A stretch of DNA of 64,000 nt from Klebsiella sp. WP3-W18-ESBL-02 (lineage in GTDB: Bacteria; Pseudomonadota; Gammaproteobacteria; Enterobacterales; Enterobacteriaceae), in NCBI RefSeq assembly GCF_014168815.1, contig NZ_AP021972.1:4154001-4218000 (forward strand), given 5' to 3'. Shown piece by piece: positions 50,231 through 58,942 of this stretch (position 1 is its first letter; each line of letters begins with the position of its first letter). The notes beneath the pieces are model-generated. The model searched no databases. It was not told where the DNA came from and saw only the letters and a list, made by a program, of their open reading frames with translations. A program made the position numbers and the translations under genes.

Positions 50231-51799
50231 TTATGCGGTGGTAAACCCGAGCATCATCCCCGTGTCTTCATGCTCCAGCAGGTGGCAGTGCGCCATATAC
50301 GCCTGCTCTTTTGTCGCCTCGTGGTCGAATTTCACCAGCACTTCGCTGACGCCGCCTTCTACTCGTACCGTATCTTTCCAGCCCGTTCGGTGCGCCGCCG
50401 GTGACTGGCCGTTTTCTCGCAGAATACGGAACTGGGTACCGTGAATATGGAACGGATGCAGCATCATGTCGCCCTCGCCGGAAATCACCCAGCGCTCAAA
50501 TTTCCCCTTTTCCGCCGCAAACATCGGCTGGTTCATATCGAAGGCTTTACCATTGATCTTATTGGCATTGTGGAAATCGAACTTGCCGCCACCGTGCTGC
50601 ATGTGGCCCATATTGCCGTGGTCCATCTTCATCCCGCCATGATCCATCATACTGCCGTGATCCATCCCACTCATCGCCTGATTGCCGTACTTCTGCATCA
50701 GCGCCTGCATCCCCATCATATCGAGCATCGGGTCCATGGAGAGCTGAAGCTTACGCTCGGTGAGACCCTCCAGCGACGGCAGCGCTGGCATCGTAGCCAG
50801 CGTATCCGGCAGCGTACCGGAGCCGGGAATACCAATGGGCTGAATATGCAGCACCGGCATTGCCTTATCGAACGGCGCAACCGCCATGCCCATCTGGGTC
50901 ACCGGTAACGTCAGCAGGTCGAACGGTTTACCGTCGCGCACGTCGACCAGCACCTCAAAGCGCTCACCCATCAACAGCGGCAGTTCGCTGACCTTAACCG
51001 GCTCGGCCAGCAGGCCGCCGTCGCTGGCCACCACGTATAGCGGGCGTTTATCGCTGGCGGCCAGCGTCAACGAGCGGGCGTTACAACCGTTCAGCAAACG
51101 CAAACGCAGCCAGCCGCGCGGCGGCGCATGCTGTGGGAAAGGCGCGCCGTTGGTCAGCAGCGTATCGCCAAACCAGCCAACCGCAGCGCTCATCACGTCG
51201 AGCTGATAGTCTATCTCACCGGCCGCAGTAAATTTTTTGTCCTGCATAATCACCGGCACATCATCAATGCCCCACTGCTTTGGCAGCATCAGCTTCTGGC
51301 TATCTTCATCGTCAATCAGCACCAGCCCGGCCAGCCCCATCGCCACCTGATGCCCGGTTTTTCCATGCTGGTGCGGGTGGAACCAGCAGGTCGCCGCGCG
51401 CTGGGTGGGCGTAAAGCTCACCGTGCGGCTACCGCCGGGTGGAATAATCCCCTGAGGACCGCCGTCGACGTCGCCCGGCACCTCCAGCCCATGCCAGTGC
51501 ACGGTGGTCTCCTCGGGCAAGTTGTTCTGCACGTTTACCGTCACCGGTTTCCACTGTTGCAGGCGAAGGGCCGGCCCTAGCAGGTTGCCGTTATAGCCCC
51601 AGGTGGTCGCCGCTTTTCCGGCAAACTGCGTCTTCCCCGCCTGCACGGTCAGCAGGATCTGGTTATTGGCGTCGGCGGTTAACAGCGGAGGGATCGCAAG
51701 CGTTGGGCGTTCGGCGGCAAACACCGCTCGGCTCCACAGCGGCAGGGCGCTGACAACGCCGACGGCGGCGCTGAATTTGAGAAAATCACGACGATGCAT
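50231..51799 (-). CDS. cueO: Multicopper oxidase CueO (copper efflux oxidase)
   Basis: Periplasmic cuprous oxidase that protects against copper. 522 residues, with a Tat signal (MHRRDFLKFSAAVG). All copper ligands are present: HWHG (TVHWHGLEVPG), HPH and HGKTGHQ (CWFHPHQHGKTG), HPFHIHG, and the type 1/3 HCHLLEHEDTGMM. The regulatory methionine-rich helix region (MSGMDHGSMMDHGGMKMDHG) is longer in His/Asp than in K-12. A CueR-type site lies upstream. In K-12 gcd is directly next to cueO; here the exported protein lies between. Confidence 0.97.
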   Translation of the reverse strand: MHRRDFLKFSAAVGVVSALPLWSRAVFAAERPTLAIPPLLTADANNQILLTVQAGKTQFAGKAATTWGYNGNLLGPALRLQQWKPVTVNVQNNLPEETTVHWHGLEVPGDVDGGPQGIIPPGGSRTVSFTPTQRAATCWFHPHQHGKTGHQVAMGLAGLVLIDDEDSQKLMLPKQWGIDDVPVIMQDKKFTAAGEIDYQLDVMSAAVGWFGDTLLTNGAPFPQHAPPRGWLRLRLLNGCNARSLTLAASDKRPLYVVASDGGLLAEPVKVSELPLLMGERFEVLVDVRDGKPFDLLTLPVTQMGMAVAPFDKAMPVLHIQPIGIPGSGTLPDTLATMPALPSLEGLTERKLQLSMDPMLDMMGMQALMQKYGNQAMSGMDHGSMMDHGGMKMDHGNMGHMQHGGGKFDFHNANKINGKAFDMNQPMFAAEKGKFERWVISGEGDMMLHPFHIHGTQFRILRENGQSPAAHRTGWKDTVRVEGGVSEVLVKFDHEATKEQAYMAHCHLLEHEDTGMMLGFTTA

Positions 51800-51840
51800 C
51801 GGTACATCCTTTTCGACTTTTGCTGATTATTTGAGCTTAA

Positions 51841-51864
51841 GCCTTCCCCCTACGGGAAGGTCAA
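51841..51864 (-). promoter_or_regulatory. CueR-type operator/promoter of cueO
   Basis: Dyad ccttccc-N5-gggaagg followed on the minus strand's upstream side by TTGACC: read 5'-3' on the minus strand, TTGACC and the dyad form the long-spacer promoter typical of MerR-family copper activation. It lies 42 bp upstream of the cueO ATG. Matches the E. coli PcueO layout. Confidence 0.85.
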
Positions 51865-51943
51865 GCGGAAAGCTATCAATAATGCTCCCCGTCGCATGGA
51901 TAAGTATGTTAACGTTGAATATCGACGATGTAAGGTAGAAGAA

Positions 51944-52291
51944 ATGAAGACGTTTTTCCGAACGGTGCTGCTTGGATCGCTGCTGGCGATGTCCAGCTCG
52001 AGTTATGCTTTAAGCGAGTCTGAAGCGGAAGATATGGCCGATTTAACGGCGGTATTTGTGTTCCTGAAAAATGACTGTGGCTACCAAAACCTGCCTAACA
52101 CGCAAATTCGTCGCGCGCTGGTGTTCTTTGCCCAGCAGAACCAGTGGGATCTCAGCAATTATGACACCTTCAATATGAAGGCGCTGGGCGAAGACAGCTA
52201 CCGCGATCTCAGCGGTATCGGCATCCCAACGGCCAAAAAATGCAAAGCGCTGGCGCGTGATTCGCTGAGCCTGCTGGCCTACGTGAAGTAA
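51944..52291 (+). CDS. yacC: YacC family exported protein
   Basis: Small exported protein of 115 residues, the K-12 YacC length, starting at the ATG with ribosome site aaggt (an in-frame ORF upstream is not needed). Signal peptide ends near SSSYA; the mature part LSESEAEDMADLTAVFVFLKNDCGYQ...SLLAYVK is very close to K-12. Two cysteines (NDCGYQ and KKCKAL) may form a disulfide. Related to the secretin pilotin-like PulS/OutS family by annotation in K-12. In K-12 speE and speD follow; here yacL follows instead. Confidence 0.92.
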   Translation: MKTFFRTVLLGSLLAMSSSSYALSESEAEDMADLTAVFVFLKNDCGYQNLPNTQIRRALVFFAQQNQWDLSNYDTFNMKALGEDSYRDLSGIGIPTAKKCKALARDSLSLLAYVK

Positions 52292-52299
52292 GGCTCAGA

Positions 52300-52372
52300 G
52301 CCCGATGGCGCTACGCTTATCGGGCCTATGTTTGGCAGTGTGCCGGGTAAGCGCAGCGCCACCCGGCACGCC
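52300..52372. repeat. REP element at the yacC-yacL junction (speDE-less)
   Basis: Inverted REP units (CGATGGCGCTACGCTTATCGGGC and TGCCGGGTAAGCGCAGCGCCACC) filling the 92 bp between convergent yacC and yacL. In K-12 about 1.7 kb with speE and speD lie at this point. Confidence 0.82.
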
Positions 52373-52383
52373 GTAAACGCGAA

Positions 52384-52746
52384 TTAACGCTGTTGTACAA
52401 ACTCGCGGTACGCCGCAACAACCTGCAGGAAATCTTCTACGCCGCAAAGCGAGAGGCTCTCTTCGTCGTAGTAGCTCATCCCCTCTTCCATTTCGTCGCC
52501 GGAAAACTCCAGCTGGTTCGCGCGAACCATCACTTCTTCGCCGTCCATCCATAACGTATATTCATGCCCGGCGCGCTGCCAGGAACGTTCACTGCCTTTT
52601 ACGGTGCGTGCAGCCTGTTCGACTTCATCCAGTAGCGAGAGGTTATCTTTCACCTCTTCATTGAACCAGTGACCGACCACCTCGTGGCCCATCGACATAC
52701 GTACTTTTACCCCTCCGGTAACGTCGCGCAGAAATTCGTAATCCAT
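52384..52746 (-). CDS. yacL: UPF0231 family protein YacL
   Basis: 120-residue acidic cytoplasmic protein of unknown function, K-12 YacL length. Conserved features: MDYEFLRDVTGGVKVRMSMGHEVVGHW at the start and an acidic EEGMSYYDEESLSLCGVEDFL near the end. Clear ribosome site (gaggaacag). In K-12 it is next to acnB; here a GlcG-like gene lies between them. Confidence 0.94.
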   Translation of the reverse strand: MDYEFLRDVTGGVKVRMSMGHEVVGHWFNEEVKDNLSLLDEVEQAARTVKGSERSWQRAGHEYTLWMDGEEVMVRANQLEFSGDEMEEGMSYYDEESLSLCGVEDFLQVVAAYREFVQQR

Positions 52747-52856
52747 GATCTGTTCCTCTACAAAGGCAATGCGTCACCGCTGCATTGTACCTATCTGTAA
52801 TTATCGCAGCAGCGGGCCAGAAAAAAAGCGCGCGAGCTAGAGGTGATGCAAATAAA

Positions 52857-52885
52857 AATGCGCTCACCGTCTGCTTGAGCGCATT
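52857..52885 (-). terminator. Terminator of the GlcG-like gene
   Basis: Ten-base-pair stem (aatgcgctca / tgagcgcatt) followed on the minus strand by TTTTTATTTG, 42 bp beyond the stop of the GlcG-like gene. Separates it from yacL. Confidence 0.82.
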
Positions 52886-52926
52886 ATCATCAGCGTTCGG
52901 GCATTATTTCACCGCCGTTGCGCGCT

Positions 52927-53352
52927 TCAGGAAAAGAGCATCGCCGCCGAGGTAGCCAGCTCGGTATCGCCATCGCGGGCGCCGCTGACGCCAACCGCCC
53001 CCACGCTCTGCCCGTCAATCACCACCGCGACGCCGCCCTGAAGCGACGAGACGTCCGGCGTCGGCGGGAAATGAGGCCGATCGCGATGGCAGCCTGATGC
53101 CAACACGCGGGAAGGCGAGCCGAGCTGTACCGCCGCGCGGGCTTGTTCGATAGCGGCATTAATGGTCACGCCCGATGCGTTATCATCGCGCGCGAAGGCG
53201 ATCAGCCCGCCGTGAATATCCACCACCGCCACGCTGACCGACTGCTGCTGCTTTACAGCCGTGACGAGAGCGTGTTTAACCATCTGACGCGCGGCAAATA
53301 GCGTCAGCTGCGGGCGCGGCCTGACCAGTTGAGAAAGGGTAATATCGGACAT
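52927..53352 (-). CDS. GlcG/HbpS-type heme-binding domain protein
   Basis: 141-residue protein of the GlcG/HbpS (DUF336) family. The ATG at 53352 has AAGGAG eight bases upstream. Family signatures are readable: SVSVAVVDIHGGLIAFARDDNASG near residue 44, an alanine-rich helix INAAIEQARAAVQLG, and the C-terminal GGVAVVIDGQSVGAVGVSGA. Relatives bind heme or sense redox; many lie near glycolate or dehydrogenase genes. No signal peptide, so cytoplasmic. No partner gene is present. Oriented toward yacL, 184 bp after acnB; not in K-12 at this spot. Confidence 0.8.
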   Translation of the reverse strand: MSDITLSQLVRPRPQLTLFAARQMVKHALVTAVKQQQSVSVAVVDIHGGLIAFARDDNASGVTINAAIEQARAAVQLGSPSRVLASGCHRDRPHFPPTPDVSSLQGGVAVVIDGQSVGAVGVSGARDGDTELATSAAMLFS

Positions 53353-53492
53353 GGCAAACTCTCCTTCGGACAAGAAGCGAATTGAAATTATGAAGGATAT
53401 TGGCCTGCCGCACGGTCAAGAAATGTTGAGGGAAGCGTAAAAAGCAGTCAGCGATATTCAGGGCGGTATGGCGATACAGGCGCGGATAAAAA

Positions 53493-53518
53493 AAGGCGAG
53501 TGCCGAAGCCCTCGCCTT
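53493..53518 (-). terminator. Terminator of acnB
   Basis: Eight-base-pair stem (aaggcgag / ctcgcctt) with a 10-base loop, followed on the minus strand by seven Ts, 19 bp after the acnB stop. Confidence 0.9.
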
Positions 53519-53536
53519 AATATTACGCTAGCGCGG

Positions 53537-56134
53537 TTATACCGCGGTCTGGAAAATCACGCCATCGGCTTTCTCGGTGTACTGAGACAGCTGGTCGAAG
53601 TTCAGATAACGGTAGGTATCCACCGCCGTCTTATCTACCTGCGCGACATAGGTCTGGTACTCTTCCGGCGTCGGCAGTTTGCCGATCAGCGCCGCGACCG
53701 CCGCCAGCTCCGCAGAAGCCAGGTAGACGTTCGCCCCGGTCCCTAAACGGTTCGGGAAGTTACGGGTAGAGGTCGACACCACGGTTGAGTTGTCCGCCAC
53801 GCGCGCCTGGTTACCCATGCACAGAGAGCAGCCAGGGATCTCGATACGCGCACCGCTCTTACCGAACACGCTGTAGTAACCTTCTTCGGTCAGCTGAGCT
53901 GCGTCCATACGGGTTGGCGGAGCCACCCACAGGCGGGTCGGCAGCTGGCCTTTATGGTTATCCAGCAGCTTACCGGCAGCACGGAAGTGGCCGATGTTTG
54001 TCATGCAGGAGCCGATGAACACTTCGTCAATCTTCTCGCCCTGTACGTCAGACAGCAGACGCGCGTCGTCCGGATCGTTTGGCGCGCACAGGATCGGCTC
54101 TTTAATGTCAGCCAGATCGATGTCGATCACCGCTGCGTATTCTGCATCCGCGTCAGCTTCCAGCAGTTCAGGGTTCGCCAGCCATTTTTCCATGCCCTGT
54201 ACACGACGTTCCAGCGTACGACGGTCGCCGTAGCCTTCCGCGATCATCCACTTCAGCAGCACGATGTTGGAGGTCAGGTACTCAACGATTGGCTCTTTGT
54301 TCAGCTTGATGGTGCAGCCCGCAGCAGAACGTTCTGCGGAAGCATCGGTCAGCTCAAACGCCTGCTCCACTTTCAGATCCGGCAGACCTTCGATTTCCAG
54401 GATGCGGCCAGAGAAGATGTTTTTCTTACCTTTCTTCTCAACGGTCAGCAGGCCCTGGCGAATCGCATACAGCGGGATCGCATGAACCAGGTCACGCAGA
54501 GTGATACCCGGCTGCATTTTGCCTTTGAAGCGTACCAGCACGGATTCCGGCATATCCAGCGGCATGACGCCGGTGGCCGCAGCAAACGCGACCAGGCCAG
54601 AGCCCGCCGGGAAGGAGATACCGATTGGGAAACGGGTATGGGAGTCACCGCCGGTACCCACGGTATCTGGCAGCAGCATACGGTTCAGCCAGGAGTGGAT
54701 AACGCCGTCACCCGGACGCAGCGAGACACCGCCACGGTTCATGATGAAGTCAGGCAGCGTGTGGTGCGTGGTCACGTCAACCGGCTTAGGATAGGCGGCA
54801 GTGTGACAGAAGGACTGCATCACCAGGTCAGAAGAGAAGCCCAGGCACGCCAGGTCTTTCAGTTCGTCGCGAGTCATTGGGCCGGTGGTATCCTGAGAAC
54901 CTACGGAGGTCATCTTCGGTTCGCAGTACGCGCCCGGACGAATACCTTTCACGCCACAGGCGCGACCAACCATTTTCTGTGCCAGAGAGAAACCACGGCT
55001 GCTTTCTGCCACGTCTTTCGCCTGACGGAAGACGTCGCTGTGCGGCAGACCCAGCGCTTCGCGCGCTTTGGTGGTCAGGCCACGACCGATGATCAGCGGG
55101 ATACGGCCACCGGCACGTACTTCATCGATCAGCACGTCAGTTTTCAGCTCAAAGCTTGCCAGCAGTTCGCCGGTTTCGTGGTTACGCACTTCGCCTTTAA
55201 ACGGGTAAACATCAATGACGTCGCCCATGTTCAGGTTGGAAACATCGACTTCAATTGGCAGCGCGCCCGCATCTTCCATGGTGTTGAAGAAGATAGGTGC
55301 AATTTTGCCACCGAGGCACAGGCCGCCGCCGCGCTTGTTCGGCACGTGCGGAATGTCGTCGCCCATGAACCACAGCACGGAGTTGGTGGCGGATTTACGT
55401 GAAGAACCGGTACCGACAACGTCACCCACATACGCCAGCGGGAAACCTTTCTTCTGCAATTCTTCGATCTGTTTGATCGGCCCCACTGCGCCCGGCTGAT
55501 CCGGGTTAATGCCTTCGCGGGCGTTTTTCAGCATCGCCAGCGCGTGCAGCGGGATATCCGGACGAGACCATGCGTCAGGTGCCGGAGACAGATCATCGGT
55601 GTTGGTTTCACCCGTCACTTTAAAGACGGTCACGGTGATTTTTTCAGCCAGCGCTGGGCGGTTCAGGAACCACTCGGCATCGGCCCAGGACTGAATAACC
55701 TGTTTAGCATAGACGTTGCCCGCTTTGGCTTTTTCTTCAACGTCATAGAAGTTGTCGAACATCAGCAGCGTGTGCGACAGCGCTTTAGCGGCAATCGGGG
55801 CCAGCTTAGCATCGTCAAGCGCATCAATCAGCGGGTGAATGTTGTAGCCGCCCTGCATGGTGCCGAGCAGTTCGATGGCTTTTTCTGGGGTAACCAGCGG
55901 GGAAGTGGCTTCGCCTTTCGCAACGGCGGCGAGGAAACCCGCTTTTACGTAGGCGGCTTCGTCAACGCCCGGCGGCACGCGATTGATTAACAGGTCTAAC
56001 AGGAATTCTTCTTCGCCAGCAGGCGGGTTCTTCAGCAGCTCAACCAGCCCGGCCATTTGGGTTGCATCTAAGGGTTTGGCAACAATCCCAATGGCTGCAC
56101 GCTCAGCTACGTGCTCACGGTATTCTTTTAGCAC
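53537..56134 (-). CDS. acnB: Bifunctional aconitate hydratase 2 / 2-methylisocitrate dehydratase
   Basis: Main TCA-cycle aconitase of exponential growth, with 4Fe-4S cluster; the apo form binds its own mRNA. 865 residues, as in E. coli. N-terminal HEAT-like domain, a swivel domain, then the catalytic core. Cluster cysteines are in EVFIGSCMTNIGHF and PGCSLCMGNQARV. The segment GVSLRPGDGVIHSWLNRMLLPDTVGTGGDSHTR is intact. Divergent from the yacH-type gene across 438 bp. Strong terminator downstream. Confidence 0.98.
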   Translation of the reverse strand: MLKEYREHVAERAAIGIVAKPLDATQMAGLVELLKNPPAGEEEFLLDLLINRVPPGVDEAAYVKAGFLAAVAKGEATSPLVTPEKAIELLGTMQGGYNIHPLIDALDDAKLAPIAAKALSHTLLMFDNFYDVEEKAKAGNVYAKQVIQSWADAEWFLNRPALAEKITVTVFKVTGETNTDDLSPAPDAWSRPDIPLHALAMLKNAREGINPDQPGAVGPIKQIEELQKKGFPLAYVGDVVGTGSSRKSATNSVLWFMGDDIPHVPNKRGGGLCLGGKIAPIFFNTMEDAGALPIEVDVSNLNMGDVIDVYPFKGEVRNHETGELLASFELKTDVLIDEVRAGGRIPLIIGRGLTTKAREALGLPHSDVFRQAKDVAESSRGFSLAQKMVGRACGVKGIRPGAYCEPKMTSVGSQDTTGPMTRDELKDLACLGFSSDLVMQSFCHTAAYPKPVDVTTHHTLPDFIMNRGGVSLRPGDGVIHSWLNRMLLPDTVGTGGDSHTRFPIGISFPAGSGLVAFAAATGVMPLDMPESVLVRFKGKMQPGITLRDLVHAIPLYAIRQGLLTVEKKGKKNIFSGRILEIEGLPDLKVEQAFELTDASAERSAAGCTIKLNKEPIVEYLTSNIVLLKWMIAEGYGDRRTLERRVQGMEKWLANPELLEADADAEYAAVIDIDLADIKEPILCAPNDPDDARLLSDVQGEKIDEVFIGSCMTNIGHFRAAGKLLDNHKGQLPTRLWVAPPTRMDAAQLTEEGYYSVFGKSGARIEIPGCSLCMGNQARVADNSTVVSTSTRNFPNRLGTGANVYLASAELAAVAALIGKLPTPEEYQTYVAQVDKTAVDTYRYLNFDQLSQYTEKADGVIFQTAV

Positions 56135-56572
56135 GACGGTATCTCCTCGCTCTCATTGTCATATGCGGTCGGCGATCTCTTCACGCTCCTGTGAGACAGC
56201 AGTTTGTAGGGTAAAAGCCCGGTACCGCGAGGGCCAGCATAGCAGGATTTCCGGGGACTGTTAATCCGTTTACAAAAAAGCAACATTAAATATTTGCTGA
56301 ATCGTTAATGTTGATATAAGAGAGCAGAAAATCACGCATTTGAATGGGAAAAAACCATCTGTTAGCAGCCGTGTTAGATATTTTGTTATTAAAATATTAC
56401 TTATACGTGACAACCACTTCAGGCCATAAATGTGCACAGGTGTAAGCTCCTGTCACAATTTCCCCGCATTGGCAGAAATCCCTACTTTAATCAAAAAACA
56501 AACAGCAGTCTCATTATACTCGCGGCATATTCGCTCCCTCACCCGGACTGCGTCGTTCCCTGGAGACTCACC
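56135..56572. promoter_or_regulatory. Divergent promoter region acnB / yacH-like
   Basis: 438 bp without a gene. The acnB side (56135-56260) is GC-rich with no clear operator. From 56270 to 56430 it is AT-rich, with several A/T tracts. Near 56437-56455 a short hairpin (acagg / cctgt) occurs. No convincing CRP site was found by eye, though acnB in E. coli is CRP- and ArcA-controlled. The yacH-like gene has ggaga seven bases before its ATG. Confidence 0.4.
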
Positions 56573-58075
56573 ATGAACTTGCCTTTTAAGCCCCACTATA
56601 TTGCGCTGGTGTGCAGCGCCGGGCTGCTGGCGGCCGCCGGTACGCTGTATGTCAAAAGCCGCGAGCCCGCCGCGCCGGAAGCCACACCTGCACCGGTCGT
56701 TGCTACGGCATCGCCGGCCACTGCGGCACCCACCTACACCGCCGCGCAAATCACCCAGTGGGTAGCGCCCATCGCGCTCTACCCTGACCCGCTGCTCTCA
56801 CAGGTGCTGATGGCCGCCACCTACCCTGACAGCGTGTCCCAGGCGGTACAATGGTCAAAAGATCATCCCGGCCAGCAGGGCGATGCTGCGGTAAAAGCCG
56901 TTTCCGGGCAACCCTGGGACGTGAGCGTCAAGTCGCTGGTCGCCTTCCCGCAGCTGACGGGCATGATGGGTGAAGATCCCCAGTGGGTCACCAACCTCGG
57001 TAACGCTTTCCTGGCGCAACCGCAGGATGTGATGGATGCGGTGCAACAGCTCCGCCAGTTGGCACAGCAAACCGGTTCGCTGAAGTCGACGACGCAGCAA
57101 ACGGTGACCGCCAGTAAACGTCCAACCCCTTCAGCCTCGGGAACGACGCACGCCGCCAGCAGCGCGCCAACGGTGATTAAGATTGAGCCAGCCAATCCGC
57201 AGGTCGTGTACGTGCCAAACTATAACCCGACGGTGGTTTACGGCAGCAGTTGGCCTTATACCGCCGCCCCACCGGTGTATCTGCCACCGCCCCCGGGGGA
57301 GCAGTTTGCCGACAGCTTTGTGCGCGGTTTTGGTTACAGCCTTGGCGTGGCAACCACCTACGCGATTTTCAGCAATATTGACTGGGATGATGACGATCGC
57401 CACCGCGATGACGATCATTACGATCACGGCGGCTACCAACATAATGGCGATAACATTAATATTAATGTAAATAATTTCAATAAAATAACGGGAAACAACC
57501 TGAGCGGTGAAACCCGCAACTGGCAGCATAATCCGGCCTACCGCGGTAATACACCTTATCCGAATAATACGGTAGCCAATCAGTTCCATCAGACCAACGT
57601 TGCCGGCGGCCTCAGCGCCACCCAGCACGCGGCACCCGATCGCGATACGCAGCGTCAGGCGGCGATACAGCAGCTCAATCAGCGTACTCATAGCAGCAGC
57701 AACGTACCGGACGCCACCGGCGCTCGAGATGCCCAACGTCGCGCCGCATCGCAGCAGCTTAACCATACCGTACAGCGCAGTAATTTCCGTGGCTATGACA
57801 CCCCGGCCAGCCACACTGCAACGCGGAATTCGCCACCGCGCGGGAACGCGCAGCGCATCCCGTCATCGCATCCGCAACTGAGCGATACGCAGCGGCAAAC
57901 GCTGCAAGCGCGTCGTGATGCCACGCACAGCAACGCATTCAGCGGCAATGAGAGTCGGGCCCCTTCCTGGCAATCGCAACAGTTACGCGGGCTGGAGAGC
58001 CGTCGCGCTTCCGGCCTCGGCGGCGAGCAGCATAGCAGTGGCCTTGCTGAGCACCATGAGTTCCGTCGACGCTAA
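56573..58075 (+). CDS. yacH: DUF3300 domain protein at the yacH position
   Basis: 500-residue protein, start at the ATG with ribosome site ggaga (an ORF of 47 extra codons upstream is not supported). An N-terminal signal or anchor (LPFKPHYIALVCSAGLLAAAG) is followed by a Pro/Ala-rich linker, then the DUF3300 domain (about 60-200: YTAAQITQWVAPIALYPDPLL, QVLMAATYPDSV, VVYVPNYNPTVVYG). A His/Asp cluster (DWDDDDRHRDDDHYDHGGYQH, about 270-290) precedes a Gln/Asn-rich tail with a repeated D-x-Q-R-x-A-A-x-Q-Q-L-N-like motif. It occupies the K-12 yacH site; the function is unknown. Confidence 0.8.
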   Translation: MNLPFKPHYIALVCSAGLLAAAGTLYVKSREPAAPEATPAPVVATASPATAAPTYTAAQITQWVAPIALYPDPLLSQVLMAATYPDSVSQAVQWSKDHPGQQGDAAVKAVSGQPWDVSVKSLVAFPQLTGMMGEDPQWVTNLGNAFLAQPQDVMDAVQQLRQLAQQTGSLKSTTQQTVTASKRPTPSASGTTHAASSAPTVIKIEPANPQVVYVPNYNPTVVYGSSWPYTAAPPVYLPPPPGEQFADSFVRGFGYSLGVATTYAIFSNIDWDDDDRHRDDDHYDHGGYQHNGDNININVNNFNKITGNNLSGETRNWQHNPAYRGNTPYPNNTVANQFHQTNVAGGLSATQHAAPDRDTQRQAAIQQLNQRTHSSSNVPDATGARDAQRRAASQQLNHTVQRSNFRGYDTPASHTATRNSPPRGNAQRIPSSHPQLSDTQRQTLQARRDATHSNAFSGNESRAPSWQSQQLRGLESRRASGLGGEQHSSGLAEHHEFRRR

Positions 58076-58086
58076 AGGATAACAAG

Positions 58087-58893
58087 ATGAAAAAGCAGAT
58101 ACAGATAGCGCTGCTGGCGCTGGCGATGTCGCCGCTGATGGCATGGGCACAGCAGACGTTTTCCAACCCGGATCAAGCCGCCAGCGCGCTGGTTGAAGCG
58201 GTCTCCAGCAAAGACGACAGCGCCCTGAATCGCCTTTTTGGCGATAACTGGCAGCAGTTTTTACCGCCCGACGGCATAGACCAGGACGCCGTCGCCCGCT
58301 TTCTGCGCGACTGGCAGCTCGGCCACCGGATTGTCATGCAAAACAGCACCGCCTGGCTGGACGTCGGCAACGACGGCTGGCGGCTGCCCATCCCCATGGA
58401 AAAAGGCGACACCGGCTGGGCGTTTAACATCGCCGCCGGTGAGGATGAGATCCTGACCCGCGCCATTGGCCGCAACGAGCTTTCGGCCATTGCAGCGATG
58501 CACGCCTATGTCGATGCCCAGGAAGATTACTATCAGCTGAACCACGCCTGGGCGCAGAAAATTATCAGCAGCGATGGGAAAAAAGATGGCCTCTACTGGC
58601 CCATCAAGCCGGGAGAGAACCCGAGTCCGCTGGGGCCAAACTTCAGCCCCGCGATGCCGGGTGAAGGCTATCACGGCTACCATTACCGCATTATCGCCGA
58701 CGGTGATAAGGGCGAAGTCGCCCTGCTGGCCTGGCCGGTTGAGTGGGGACAAACGGGCGTCATGAGCTTTATGGTCGATAAGACCGACCGAGTTTATGAA
58801 GCCAACTTAGGCGCGGAGACAGCGCAAAAAGCGCAGGCTATTACCCAGTTCTCGCCGGACTCCAGCGTCGGCTGGCAGGCGGTAGCAGAATAA
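58087..58893 (+). CDS. DUF2950 family exported protein
   Basis: 268-residue protein with a signal peptide (KKQIQIALLALAMSPLMAWA), 11 bp after the DUF3300 gene, so probably the same transcript. The DUF2950 domain is readable: FSNPDQAASALVEAVSSKD at the start, TGWAFNIAAGEDEILTRAIGRNE and KDGLYWPIKPGENPSPLGP, ending with a long G-Y-x-Y-rich region (GYHGYHYRIIADGD). The paired DUF3300-DUF2950 arrangement is seen in several Gram-negative groups. No enzymatic motif was recognised. Confidence 0.82.
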   Translation: MKKQIQIALLALAMSPLMAWAQQTFSNPDQAASALVEAVSSKDDSALNRLFGDNWQQFLPPDGIDQDAVARFLRDWQLGHRIVMQNSTAWLDVGNDGWRLPIPMEKGDTGWAFNIAAGEDEILTRAIGRNELSAIAAMHAYVDAQEDYYQLNHAWAQKIISSDGKKDGLYWPIKPGENPSPLGPNFSPAMPGEGYHGYHYRIIADGDKGEVALLAWPVEWGQTGVMSFMVDKTDRVYEANLGAETAQKAQAITQFSPDSSVGWQAVAE

Positions 58894-58896
58894 AAA

Positions 58897-58916
58897 AAGC
58901 GGCCCTTGGGCCGCTT
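58897..58916. terminator. Bidirectional terminator between the DUF2950 gene and lpd
   Basis: Nine-base-pair stem (aagcggccc / gggccgctt) with an A run on the left and, on the minus strand, TTTTTTTATT after it. Three bases after the DUF2950 stop, it mainly ends lpd transcripts. Confidence 0.9.
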
Positions 58917-58942
58917 GTCTCATTCCGGTCACCCGGAGAAAA

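Noticed and set aside
53954..55402. Long open frame of 482 codons on the plus strand opposite acnB
   Set aside because: Antisense to a highly conserved gene. Its composition (His, Arg and Gln runs) reflects the codon bias of acnB, and no ribosome site or known family is seen.
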